From Siphonodentalium dalli (lineage: Eukaryota; Mollusca; Scaphopoda; Gadilida; Siphonodentaliidae): a stretch of DNA of 64,000 bases. Below the pieces are notes generated by a model. It searched no databases, was not told the origin of the DNA, and saw only the letters and a program-made list of their open reading frames with translations. Shown one piece after another: positions 22,148-32,848 of the stretch; positions within the stretch are counted from its first letter, which is position 1; each line of letters opens with the position of its first letter. Location of the stretch: assembly GCA_032622095.1 (NCBI GenBank), contig CP136064.1, positions 3,220,280 through 3,284,279 of the forward strand, written 5' to 3'. The position numbers and the translations under genes were made by a program.

Positions 22148-24134
22148 AAATCTGTGAACCTGACCTCAGTTAACGAAGCTAGACATAAAATGTTCAGGAC
22201 TTGAACATATTCCAACAACGAGGAACATGCTCTTGCAACATGAAAGTCGTGATATATATTATCTGGACTGTAAGCCCCATAGTAGTTGGAAAGTTTCCAG
22301 CACCTGACTTCTTTGGATGGAAATTGATTGACGGTTCTTTTGTTCCTGTATGAATGACAATCCAGAATGCGGCTTGAGAGTGCACAGAGTTGATTAAATG
22401 TGTTTGCAAATCGGTTTGTTCCCGGTGCAAATGTTTAAAAAGCAAAACGTCGATGTATGAAGTTGTGCAGATGTGGTTGTGAGAAGTGAATTGTTCAATT
22501 CAGTTTATTTTAAACAAAGTGCATTTTAAAATTTACTCATTCATCTTCCCACAACAGCACCCCCTGGAGTATATCCCAGCAACAATAGTATACACAAGAT
22601 TACACATATACATGCAATACATTGCAATGATGTACATATTATTGAATCTGGGCTATATTCAAGGGTGCCTTTCATTCCCGCTTGCGTTCGCATGATTGTT
22701 TCATGTTCTGTTGCTGGAATAATTCAGGACACTATATATGTTACAAGGAAACAATATGATTTCTTATTACGACCTCAAATATACTTTCGAGTATACTCTT
22801 CAATCCTTTTGTGTATAATTGGACATATCAACTGAATTTAAATACTGGCAATTTTAATACGAGTCTCGATGATGAAGATATGTTGCAGAATACCTTCCAT
22901 GTGTTCTTGTTTTGTGAACCAAATTGAATTTGACGATTATGGTTTTTGTCATTTGGTGTTTCCTAATTTCGTGGTGAATCCATAACTAAATTGCTTTTTT
23001 ATTTGCAAAGATCTCGATATTCAAATTTTTAATCAATTGATCGAAATATATATTAGTGTCGCAAATAGAATTGAAGACATCAGAGCCATTCATTGTTGGT
23101 TTCTGATCATTTACAAAATGAAACTCTGTCTGAGAATAATTTTGTTCATTTTACATAGCACATATTCTACCTCACATTTGTACCAGAACAAACTATACTA
23201 TTTAGCCTTTAGTGTACATGACTATTTCGCAGAGGTTATTCCATCGAATAATCAACATATTGTTGATATCTTCTCTTATATTATCTCGAAAATTGTAAAG
23301 TATTTAAACAAAAATAAGGCAAAAACCGAATATTTTCATGTTTTGGTCGCCATTTTGGCACCCATCTTCAACAATTGTGGCCATTTTTCAACTAAAAGTG
23401 GGGGCTGTTATTCTACAACAACCATTCTTAGATAATATGGTGGAATTCGTTATGTTTAACATATCAAATTGAGAAGCAAAACTATTAGGTGTACCACCGT
23501 CAAAACGGCTGCCATCTTGGACGCCATCTTGAATTTTCGTTTCTACGTCGGTCAAAAAGTTGGTTCTTGAGAAAATTCCTAGACTAGAGATGCTGTCCTA
23601 CAAGATATTTAAAAATGGCGCTTTTATCCGACTTGTATTGATCAAAACGCTAACTATCTTCACTATAGGTTGTCCTACACCAATATGTGGTTTAACGACC
23701 ATTAAAACGTATCTGATCTTATCTTATCTCTCTCACATACACGTACACATGTATCTCTTCCGGTGATCACGTGATCGGTTGGAAGCAACTTTTTCTCGCT
23801 CCGTCATTTTGGTAAAACTTTTGTCAAAAACATCTCTTATCAGATGGATTTCTAAAGAGGACCACGACTAGTCGCCTCCAGCGTGTTCTCCCAAGACCTT
23901 CACTTGGATCTCGAAACCGGCGAGAACCCACGAGACGCCATCTTGGATCTTCTTGGAACCAGGAAGTGAATTTTAAACTTTTAACTTTTATAACTTTTAA
24001 CCTCACAAATTCGAGAATTACTGTGTATATACAACTATGCACATATCATCATCAGATTTTACTGAACTTTTTAAATGAATTACCGACGAGACTGTTTTCC
24101 TCTATGACAGAAATTGCCTGAAATATTATTTATC
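22148..24134. other. Unit DNA between the inverted repeat and the LINE
   Basis: No gene is supported; several frames of 60-130 codons are shadows without recognisable motifs. The minus strand reads YYGAYSPDNIYHDFHVARA at about 22200-22290 in one frame, possibly the decayed rest of the coding sequence in the adjoining inverted repeat. Paired GCCATCTTGG motifs (YY1-like) lie at 23510-23530. At 23668-23745 is GTTGTCCTACACCAATATGTGG with a TATCT tail. Confidence 0.5.
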
Positions 24135-24281
24135 ATGATAAACTCAACTGTGGTATTTGTTTATTTCATATGGACTTTCGGTCAAATCTGTTTCCCCATT
24201 GACCAGTCTTCAGTGATATACGAAGATGATAACATCATAAATACCGAGAAGATTAAGATATTCTGGACAAAATTAAACTAA
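24135..24281 (+). other. 48-codon frame with signal-like N-terminus before the LINE
   Basis: Begins MINSTVVFVYFIWTFGQICF, a hydrophobic stretch like a signal peptide or anchor, and stops at TAA 24279-24281, twelve bases before the next LINE frame. Present unchanged in length at 35603-35749 and 48030-48176. It may be the N-terminus of LINE ORF1, cut off by a stop, or an upstream frame in the LINE 5' region. Confidence 0.35.
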
Positions 24282-24292
24282 ACACTGACGAC

Positions 24293-26723
24293 ATGGGCAT
24301 GATATCAGCCATCCATAAAACTTTTATATCAGGGACAACTGCCATCCCCACCACCCCCTGTGAAAATGGATCTGGAAGATGCCGGTATATCATAAGACTA
24401 CTGATGTTGATATCGGCCGATATTCACACCAATCCTGGCCCTATAAATGAGAAGACTAAAACAAAGAGGATACCTAAAAACCCGTGTACGTCCTGCGGAA
24501 AAAAGCGTCATCAAAACGACTGCGATGCCTGTAATAAATGAACTCATATAAACTCATATATGGCAAGTTGTAATATGTCTTTGGAAAAGTATAATTTACT
24601 ACAGGAAGGGATGATTGACTATAATTTTATGTGTACAGCATGTCTTATCAAACAACTGCCACTTGACTACCACCGATATGATACTCACAATAGCATCGGT
24701 AACAAATCACATGAATGCTTTGCAAGTAAAGGTCTTAAATTAATTCATCTTAATTGTCAAAGTATTTTGCCGAAAATAGATGAGCTAAAGTTTTTTGCCA
24801 TAACCTCCGGAGTATATATTATGGCTTTCTCCGAGACCTGGTTAGATGACTCAATCAGTAATTCAGAAATAGACATACCTGGTCCGCAAATATCGTGATA
24901 GACATACCTGGTTTTTCAATTGTCCGCAAAGATCGTGATAGACAAGGCGGTGGAGTCTGTCTCTACATCCACCAGTCTATCTCTTTCAATGTGAAGACAG
25001 AGTGGAATACCTCGGACATGGAATTATCTTGGCTTCAAATTTTATTACCAAAATCCAAACCCATTCTTGTCGGGGTGTCATGTCGGCCTCCTAAATTGTC
25101 AAATTCTTTAACGAACTGGAAAAATTTGGTCTTGAACATGATTTTATTGATAAAGAAACCATAATACTTTGTGACTTCAACATAAATCAATCAGACAGTT
25201 ACAAGAAAACTTGTTTTCTCAACAAGAATGTTAACGCTTTTAAAAGACTATTTAGCCTCACCCAGATAATTACTGATTTTACAAGGATTAGTCCAACCAA
25301 CCTCATCCTCTCAGATTGATTTGATATTTGTTTCTGACAAAGACAACATATCACACTCAGGGGTTTATGATGTTGGTCTAAGTGGCCATAGTATGATTTT
25401 CTGCATCAGAAAAGTGAAGAAAGAATCACTTGGAAATGGTATATACAAACCGATTAAATTTCGATGTACAAAAGATTATTCACCTGATGGATTTTTATCC
25501 AAACTCCAGATTATGGACTGGTCTCAAGGGTCATGTTGTCAGGATGTCAATAAATCCTGGACAATCTTTAAAGATACGTTAGTATCATGTATTGACTGTA
25601 TTGCACCATTCAAAAATGTCAGGGTCAAACAGAACTCAGTGGATTGGATTGATGGAGAACTTTTGGGGTTCATTAGGGAAAGCGAAGCTGCTCTAAAGAA
25701 ATATAGAAAATCAAAAGCCCTAAATGATTTTGAAACTTTTAAATTCCTTCGGAATAAAGTCCAACATCTGACAAAAAAAGCTAAAGTTTCTTACATTCAG
25801 GATCAAATTGAAGAACACAAAAATGACTCTAAGTCTCTCTGGAAATCTCTCCACAACCTCGGCACACCTTCAAAGTCAAGCAAAAATGTGAGCAATATAA
25901 CATTGAAAATTGACGGCAATATATGCTTTGATAAACTACAAATTGCTCGTAAATTCAACAACTTCTTCAGCCAGATAGCAGTTGATTTGGTTATCAAACT
26001 ACCCAAAGCACCTGGTATCTTTAAAGAAAAGTTTCTGAATAAATTTTATGCCAACTAGATCCATGAAGATGGTTTCTCATTTAAGGAAGTGACGGAAGAA
26101 GATGTTTAAAAAATCATAATGAGTTGCTCTCCATCCAAAGCCACTGGCCCTGACACGATACCGGCAACATTCTTGAGAGATGGCGCTGCCGTTTTATCAC
26201 AACCATCGAAATATTTCATAAATTTATCTATTTGCAATGGTGAAATTCCTGAAGACATAAAGAGGGCTAGGGTGGTCCCCATATACAAGAAGGGCGACAA
26301 GTTGACACCTGGAAATTATCGACCTATCTCTGTACTAAACCTAGCATCTAAAGTTCTTGAACGCCTGATGTATAACCAAATGGAAAGTTATCTGGAATCT
26401 TACAACCTTCTGTACAAGTACCAATCAGGATTTCGACCAGGTTTTTCAACAGACACCAGTAACTTGTACTTAACCGACCTTATAAGTAATCAATTTGATA
26501 AATCAATTTAACTGGTATGATTTTCATTGACCTACAAAATGCCTTTGATACGGTTAACCATGAAATACTCTTAACAAAGCTAAAAACTCTTTGTCTTAAT
26601 AACATCACCCTATCATGCTTCAACTCTTCCGAAAGGAAGAACTCAGGCTGTGGATATTCAGGGCACCTTATCTGAATTTGAATCCGGTGTCTCACAAGGT
26701 TAATTCTTAGGACCATTACTATT
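24293..26723 (+). pseudogene. CR1-like LINE, copy A, truncated in RT
   Basis: In order: a 2A-like peptide (DIHTNPGP at 24419-24442, preceded by LMLISA); a Cys-rich PHD/zinc-knuckle region (PCTSCGKK, CDACNK, CTACL); an APE-type endonuclease (LNCQSILPKIDEL, ETWLDDS, GGGVCLY, LCDFNIN, GLSGHSMIF); a linker; and RT motifs (KARVVPIYKKGD, NYRPISVL, SGFRPGFST, DLQNAFDTVNH, GVSQG). The frame is broken many times. A 29-bp duplication near 24893 is found only in this copy. In the endonuclease the usual SDH reads SGH, so a catalytic Asp is missing. The element stops before the catalytic ADD box, where a hAT-like MITE begins at 26724. Confidence 0.85.
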
Positions 26724-28020
26724 GCTGAAGGGGTCACTCTCACCAAAAAAGTGCTGAAGGGTACACAGGGTTTGAAAATGTGCTGATGGGTACACAGGGT
26801 TTGAAAATGTGCTGATGGGTACACATGGGTTTGCGATCGACACGAACACCATTACATAAATTGTGTTTATGAAAGTCTGGCGTCTGTTAGCAGTTTGTTT
26901 TCAGTACATTTTAATATTCATTGGCAGGGGCGGCGGAGCCGGGGGGGGGGCACAGGGGGCACGTGCCTCCCCCACTTTTCCCCCCAATTATGGGTACATA
27001 ATCTTCCAATACTAAATACATTGGAGAAAATAATTTTTGATTCCCAAGAAAACATTCCATTAGTAGACAAATGTGTTTAATCTCATCAGTTATGCCACTA
27101 TGGCTAGCAAGATAGATAGTTAATCCCTTGGTCAGTATTGACACTGTGTCTGAGTAATTGCCCTCTGGGAATTTAACTACAGTCTTTGAGTTCTTTGTAG
27201 ATATCAGGTCTTCTGGGGGACTCCATCATAGCCATGTCTTGGATGCTTGTCTAATTAAAATCACATTCATCATACCAATCAAAGGTTTAAATTTGAGTGT
27301 CTTCAATAAAAGTGCAAACCTGCCAAGGTGGTCAATCTCCTGATATGAGATCACTTGCTATATACAATATCAGTTGATGCTGAGTATTCATTGGAATAAC
27401 TTGACTATGATTTTTATCAACTCAGCTAATTTGTTATTACCGAGAAATAAGAAGAGTTAGAAGTTTACTGTGTACATGCAAGTGTTTGTGTACATATATA
27501 TTATAGTGTTATTTTATATTCAAAGTTACTTGTGATTCTTGTTTCTTCGATATCAACGGTTGTCGTATGTGGAGTGAATTGGATTATACAGTATAATGTA
27601 GACTAATTTCAACATAACATTTATGACAAAAGACGCAGGTTTTAGAAGTTGTATCAACGTCATAGGTCATCTTTCACACATTGGCTGCAACAATAAGTTA
27701 GTATAGCAGAGTAGCATCATTTAAACTCTTTCTTATTTTCTACCTCCATAATGGTACATGCTGTAGACACGAATAACATCATACTAAACAATCTTTGCGC
27801 TGGCGCATATTGGAACAGTTTTCAATTCATGTAGTATTTTTTTTTAAATGGTGCCCCCCCCACCCCCCCCCCCACTTTTTTGTAGCTTCCGCCGCCCCTG
27901 CATATGTTCATTGGAACGTAAACAATTACTCTCTGACAGAAATCATGGCAGATACGAAGACTGAATTTCCTTTATAATGACATTTCAAACCCTGTGTACC
28001 CTTCAGCACATTTTGAAAAT
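26724..28020 (+). mobile_element. Second hAT-like MITE, carrying a nested hAT element
   Basis: The left end GCTGAAGGGGTCACTCTC abuts the LINE RT domain. The right end is cut at CATTTTGAAAATCC before the last terminal repeat and joined to CCCCTCTCTCTCC and the next zinc-finger leader. This is the junction between units. Its interior holds the insertion at 26925-27900. Confidence 0.75.
26925..27900. mobile_element. Nonautonomous hAT-type element, about 1 kb
   Basis: Ends CAGGGGCGGCGGAGCC and GCTTCCGCCGCCCCTG are inverted. The target TTCATTGG precedes the left end (26917-26924) and recurs at 27907-27914, six bases (CATATG) after the right end. Unit C has the uninterrupted site ATATTCATTGGAACG at about 50780, confirming an insertion. 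G and C runs lie just inside both ends. No transposase motif is seen. Confidence 0.8.
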
Positions 28021-28231
28021 CCCCTCTCTCTCCCTCCCCTTAGCCTAGCTTCATTAATTATTTTGTATATGGCAAAATTACACAACGTTCAACAATGTTC
28101 CCGTATCGGACAGACCATAACTCTTTGTGGTCACTTGTCTGTGACCTAATATTTCTTTTTGTTTTAAAATACTTTCATGTGAACATTGTGAAGCCGCTTC
28201 AAATCGCACTCGCATTAAATACAACTGTACT

Positions 28232-29131
28232 ATGGCTATGTCAGGACCACTGGCAACACACAATAGGATTCACTCTGGCGAACGACCGTATCAGTGCGAT
28301 ATATGCGAGAAATCATTCACTCAATCAAGCTACCTGGCAACGCACAAGAAAATTCACTTCGACGATCGCCCGTATAAATGTGATATATGTCATAAATCAT
28401 TCACCCAGTCAGGAAATTTGACTTCACACATGAGAATCCACTCTGGCGATCGACCGTATCAGTGTGATATATGCGAGAAATCATTCACCACGTCGGGACA
28501 TTTGACTGAACACATGAGAATACACTCTGGCGAACGACCGTATCAGTGTGATATATGCGAGAAAGCATTCACTGCAGCGGGCGCCCTGACGACGCATACT
28601 TTAATTCACACAGGTGATCGCCCGTATAAATGTGATTTATGTATAAAATCGTTCACCACGTCAGGAGATTTGACTTCACACAAGAGAATTCACACTGGAG
28701 TTCGACCGTATCAGTGCGATATATGCGAGAAATCATTCACTCAATCAAGCAACCTGACGACGCATAAGAGAATCCACTTCGACGACCGCCCGTATAAATG
28801 TGATATATGTCATAAATCATTCACACGGTCAGGAGATTTGACTTCACACATGAGAATCCACACTGGCGATCGACCGTATCAGTGCGATATATGCGAGAAA
28901 TCATTCACTCAATCAAGCAACCTGACGACGCATAAGAGAATCCACACCGGAGATCGCCCGTATAAATGTGATATATGTCATAAATCATTCACCCAGTCAG
29001 GAGATTTGACTTCACACATGAGAATCCACTCTGGCGATCGACCATATCAGTGCGATATATGTGAGAAATCATTCACTAAATCAAGCCACATGACGAAGCA
29101 TAAGAGAATCCACTTCGACGACTGCCAGTAG
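28232..29131 (+). CDS. C2H2 zinc-finger protein, unit B, 10 fingers
   Basis: An intact 299-residue frame. It starts MAMSGPLATHNRIH, whose LATHNRIH is half a finger without cysteines, and then has ten complete fingers (C-x2-C-x12-H-x3-H) with SGDRPY, TGDRPY or FDDRPY linkers, ending HFDDCQ and TAG. The ATG is used in all units, and no better start lies in frame before the upstream stop. The product is presumably a nuclear DNA-binding protein. No KRAB, BTB, SCAN, SET or acidic region is visible; such a domain could lie on an unseen upstream exon. The leader (28040-28231) is nearly identical in units B, C and D. No polyadenylation signal is obvious close to the stop. Confidence 0.75.
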   Translation: MAMSGPLATHNRIHSGERPYQCDICEKSFTQSSYLATHKKIHFDDRPYKCDICHKSFTQSGNLTSHMRIHSGDRPYQCDICEKSFTTSGHLTEHMRIHSGERPYQCDICEKAFTAAGALTTHTLIHTGDRPYKCDLCIKSFTTSGDLTSHKRIHTGVRPYQCDICEKSFTQSSNLTTHKRIHFDDRPYKCDICHKSFTRSGDLTSHMRIHTGDRPYQCDICEKSFTQSSNLTTHKRIHTGDRPYKCDICHKSFTQSGDLTSHMRIHSGDRPYQCDICEKSFTKSSHMTKHKRIHFDDCQ

Positions 29132-29735
29132 CATATAAACGTATAAGAGAATCCACTCTGGTGATCGTTCGTATATAAATGTGATATTTGTCAAAAATCA
29201 TTCACCGAATCAAACAGTATGACAAAGCATAAGAGATTCCACTCTGTTGATGGCCGAGAAATCATCAACTCAATCAAGCGACCTGAATAAGCATCACTTT
29301 GACGACCGTCCATATAGATGTGATATTTGTGGCAAATAATTCACCTTGTCGTGACCATTGACAACACACAAGATAATTCACACCGGAGATCGACCGTATC
29401 TGTGCGATATATATATGCTATAATCATTAACTCAATCAAGCGACATGAAGAAGCATAACTTTGACGACCGTCCGTTTAGATGTGCTATTTGTGGCAAATC
29501 AATTACCTTGTTGGGACCATTGACAACACACAGGTGTTCGTCCGTATCAGTGCTATATATTTCCGGAAAGCATTGACTACAGTAGGCGCCATGGCGAGGC
29601 ATAAGTTAATTCACACTGGTGATCGACCATATAAATATGATGTTTGTGACAAATCATTTCTGCTGTCGGCAAATTTGACTGTGCACAAAAAAGATTCACA
29701 ATGGCGAACGACCGTAACTTATTACAATGTATGTC
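29132..29735 (+). pseudogene. Decayed finger tail, unit B
   Basis: Finger remnants in shifting frames after the stop: [18 protein letters not shown], a [12 protein letters not shown] segment, and finally [21 protein letters not shown], where the first Cys has become Tyr, followed by a frame slip (VHKKDSQWR). Same structure as in units A, C and D. Confidence 0.75.
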
Positions 29736-29811
29736 CTCTCTTGATTTTGCAAATACTATGGTATACTGAACCGTGTGAACATACCACACACTCTAAATAA
29801 CACTCACTTAA

Positions 29812-30461
29812 GCCGAAGGGGTCACTCTCACCAAAAAAAGTGCTGATGTGTACACAGGATTTTCAAAATGTGCTGAAGGGTACACAGGGTTTGAAATGTT
29901 ATTCTAAAGAACATTCAGTCTTCGTATCTGCCATGATTTCTGTTAAAGAATAATTGTTTTCGTTCCAATGAATATCAAAATTTATTATATACTTGCCCAT
30001 GAATTATAAGGTTTTAGCAACGAGATATAAGTGATATCCCACTAGTGAGATATAAGTGATATCCCACTGGTGAAATTTATGATGTATTGACATTCATTGG
30101 GGGCCATAGGCAAGTAACTAAAGTATATAATAAACAGAATACAATGTATCCACACTTTTTCAGTGGATATGGATTAAATTTCATTCGTGATGACAAAACA
30201 TTTGAATTTCCACTCGTGGCTAAAGCCACTCGTGGAAATTCAATGTTTTGTCATCACTCATGAGATATAACCCATATCCACTGAAAAAGTGTGGATATTT
30301 TCTATGTACTGAAAACAAACTGCTAGTGGGCGCCAGACTTTCATAAACACAATTTAAGTAATGGTGTTCATACCGATCACAAACCCTGTGTACCCTTCAG
30401 CACATTTTCAAACCCTGTGTACCCTTCAGCACTTTTTTTGGCGAGAGTGACCCCTTCAGCT
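29812..30461 (+). mobile_element. hAT-like MITE, unit B, with nested insertion
   Basis: Same element as 14111-14436, TSD TCACTTAA/TTACTTAA (one change on the left). Interrupted at 29982-30305 by a 324-bp insertion with hairpin structure: TTTATTATATACTT inverted at about 30120, then a foldback with TATCCACACTTTTTCAGTGG arms around CCACTCGTGGCTAAAGCCAC. Unit A has the empty site (CAAAATGTACTG). Confidence 0.8.
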
Positions 30462-30516
30462 TTACTTAATATTATATAGTAGATACCGGTATGTATTTAG
30501 TTAAAATTTTAGTTAA

Positions 30517-31032
30517 AGGTGGATTATCTCTTTGTAAACATGTATTATATGGTTACCGGGTGTAAAATATTAGATCTGAATCGAAGACTCCTGTCCGGAA
30601 ATGCTTCTATCGATTAATATTCATTTTATTTCGAATATTTTCTGGTTTAAAAAGGTGTGGTTGTTTAGCTAACGAACAATAGTGGTTACTCTCAACAGAG
30701 ACCATAAATTTTATGGTGTAATTTTGTCACAAATGAACATTAATTATACTCATTATCGCTTATGAGTATGGAATAAAACAATACAACCACTCAATCTTGG
30801 GAATTTGACGTTCGGTACGTAGCCATAGGAATAGCTTAATACTCTGTGTTGCTATATGGTATCACCCGAATGGTTCTAAAAATAGACAAATAAATGGTCC
30901 CAATAAAATATTATAAATAAGATCAATATTAATTGATAGAAGCCTTTCGGGACAGGGGTCTTCAGTTCATATTTATTATTTTATACCCGCGCAACTATAT
31001 CAAATGTGTTATTTAAAAGAGATAATCCATCA
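30517..31032 (+). mobile_element. TTAA-TSD MITE, unit B
   Basis: 516 bp, TTAA at 30513-30516 and 31033-31036, ends AGGTGGATTATCTC and TGATGGATTATCTC inverted. Orthologous to the unit A copy. Confidence 0.8.
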
Positions 31033-31145
31033 TTAATTTCACACCGTCGACCCGTGAAAGAGAATCGGCTTGAATCCAATACTGTGGTGTTATAAACGTT
31101 TCGTTCGTTTCAAAACTTCCTTATTAAATTTTGTTTTTAAAACTT

Positions 31146-31306
31146 TACTTCGTTCATTAAACTTCGTTCTTCATTCATTAAACTTCGTTCTTCGTTCATT
31201 GAACATCGTTCTTCGTTCATTAAACTTCGTTCTTCAAACTTCGTCCATGGTTCAATAAACTTCGTTCTTCGTTCATTAAACTTCGTTCTTCGTTCATTAA
31301 ACTTCT
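31146..31306 (+). repeat. TTCGTTCATTAAAC minisatellite, unit B
   Basis: About eight units of 20-21 bp, one unit shorter than in A. Confidence 0.85.
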
Positions 31307-32848
31307 AGAGGAAGCTAGTCATGGAATGGTTAAACTACCCTTATGGAGCCCCTCACAGACGTGAGCAGACAACACTCCGCAATACAAACTGCCATCTGTA
31401 TGGGGCTCCATACAGGAAACTAGTCATGGAAGGGTTACGCCCTTAAAGATATCCCTCCCTGGCAAGTTACAGTAATGCCCTAATTAATCGACCCTTTAAC
31501 CACAGCTGAATTATGGGTAACTTTTCAGGATTTAGGTCTGGGCCGAGCCTTTGGCGAGGTCCAGACCTAATTTACTGGACGAGTTTTGTAATATCCGCTA
31601 TAAACTGGGGACGAGTTGTAGATTCTATTCATTACATGATCCAAAACGTCGACAATGCATACTTAAATCAGCACATGGGACACGAAACTAACATCGGCTT
31701 CTATAATGCATATGATGACGTTTCACGTAATTATTCATTGTTTGCCAGTGTAAAGAAATAGTCCCAGATAAATAAAGACCTATTTGCTCATTTAATCGCG
31801 TATATTTAATGATATAACTTTTCAAACTCTTCATTCATGGTAGTTTGTTGGAAAGGTGTTTGAAGCCATAGTATTTTGAGACGTAGCGCACGGAATGTAA
31901 ACAGACGACAAACCGGAAGTCAAAGGTCCCCTGTCACTATTTCCTGTTATTAAACGAGCATTTAATATCACAATTTATAGAATGGGTTTATTGAATGGAA
32001 CAAGGGTAGGATTATGTAATAAAATGTGATCTGGTCATTCAAACATTAAGTGGACCTTTAATATAAGAACCAATCTACATTCGCGTGCAATTATATCTCA
32101 ATTTGATCTCAATTTGGGGAAAACAAAATCTTTTTCGATACAGAAAATATTGAAAAAAATGTTTAATGAGGCTTTTAAAAAGAAAATGCCAGTGTCGAGG
32201 GAGGTCTGAGAACTCGGAACTGTTATCTATTTGGTACTAAGGTATGAGTATTCAGTATAGAAATGGTTGAAGTCGGTCTATCAGAATACAGGAAATATAA
32301 AGTGAAAACATCACAATGGGAAATATTTTTAACCAATTTCTTTTCTTGAACTGAGACTGAAAGTATGTTTTCTTTTTAAATATTAACTTGTTGTTTAGTG
32401 TTAAGTTTAGTTGTAATGTATATTTTTTTTCGAATGAAAAGCTGTTTTCTAAAATGTGAATTATGGGTGTGTACCATGTACAGTAATGCTCTAAATAATC
32501 GACTCCTTAACCACAGCAGAATTATGGGTAACTTTTCAGGATTTAGTCGGAAATATGGCTTGTTGCAATTCATCTCCCCGAGAGCTTTCCGTTGAATGGC
32601 AACAAGCCATATTTCGACTAAATCCTGAAAAGTTACCCATAATTCAGCTGTGGTTAAGGGGTCGATTAATTAGGGCATTACTGTAACTTGCCAGGGAGGG
32701 ATATCTTTAAGGGCGTAACCCTTCCATGACTAGTTTCCTGTATGGAGCCCCATACAGGTGGCAGTTTTTATTGCGGAGTGTTATCTGCTCACGCCTGTGA
32801 GGGGCTCCACAAGGGTAGTTTAACCATTCCATGACTGGAGCTTCTCTC
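31307..32848 (+). mobile_element. Foldback element, unit B
   Basis: 1.54 kb: left arm about 31307-31540, right arm about 32610-32848, hairpin at about 32480-32690. It lacks the 2.5 kb present between the two left-arm copies in unit A, consistent with recombination between those direct repeats. Confidence 0.75.

Larger units (their letters stand above)
11225..28020 (+). repeat. Tandem unit A (longest copy)
   Basis: First plus-strand copy of the composite unit, ending where the CCCCTCTCTCTCC junction leads into unit B. It carries segments missing from B and C: a 2.5-kb stretch in the foldback element, about 1.9 kb at 20085-21968 and about 315 bp at 22930-23244. It lacks the 0.3-kb insertion that units B to D share inside the hAT-like MITE. 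It is therefore the most distinct copy. Confidence 0.85.

Noticed and set aside
23037-23435. 132-codon frame in unit A
   Set aside because: Disrupted by the 315-bp deletion in B and C and without motifs; a chance frame in AT-rich DNA.
27158-27343. 61-codon frame inside the nested hAT element
   Set aside because: No transposase motif, no codon-level support, and identical in the copy at 38598 because of duplication.
31513-31761. 82-codon frame in the foldback element, seen again at 43958 and 55050
   Set aside because: Conserved only because the units are recent copies; in unit A the frame is altered and lacks an ATG, and no motif is recognised.
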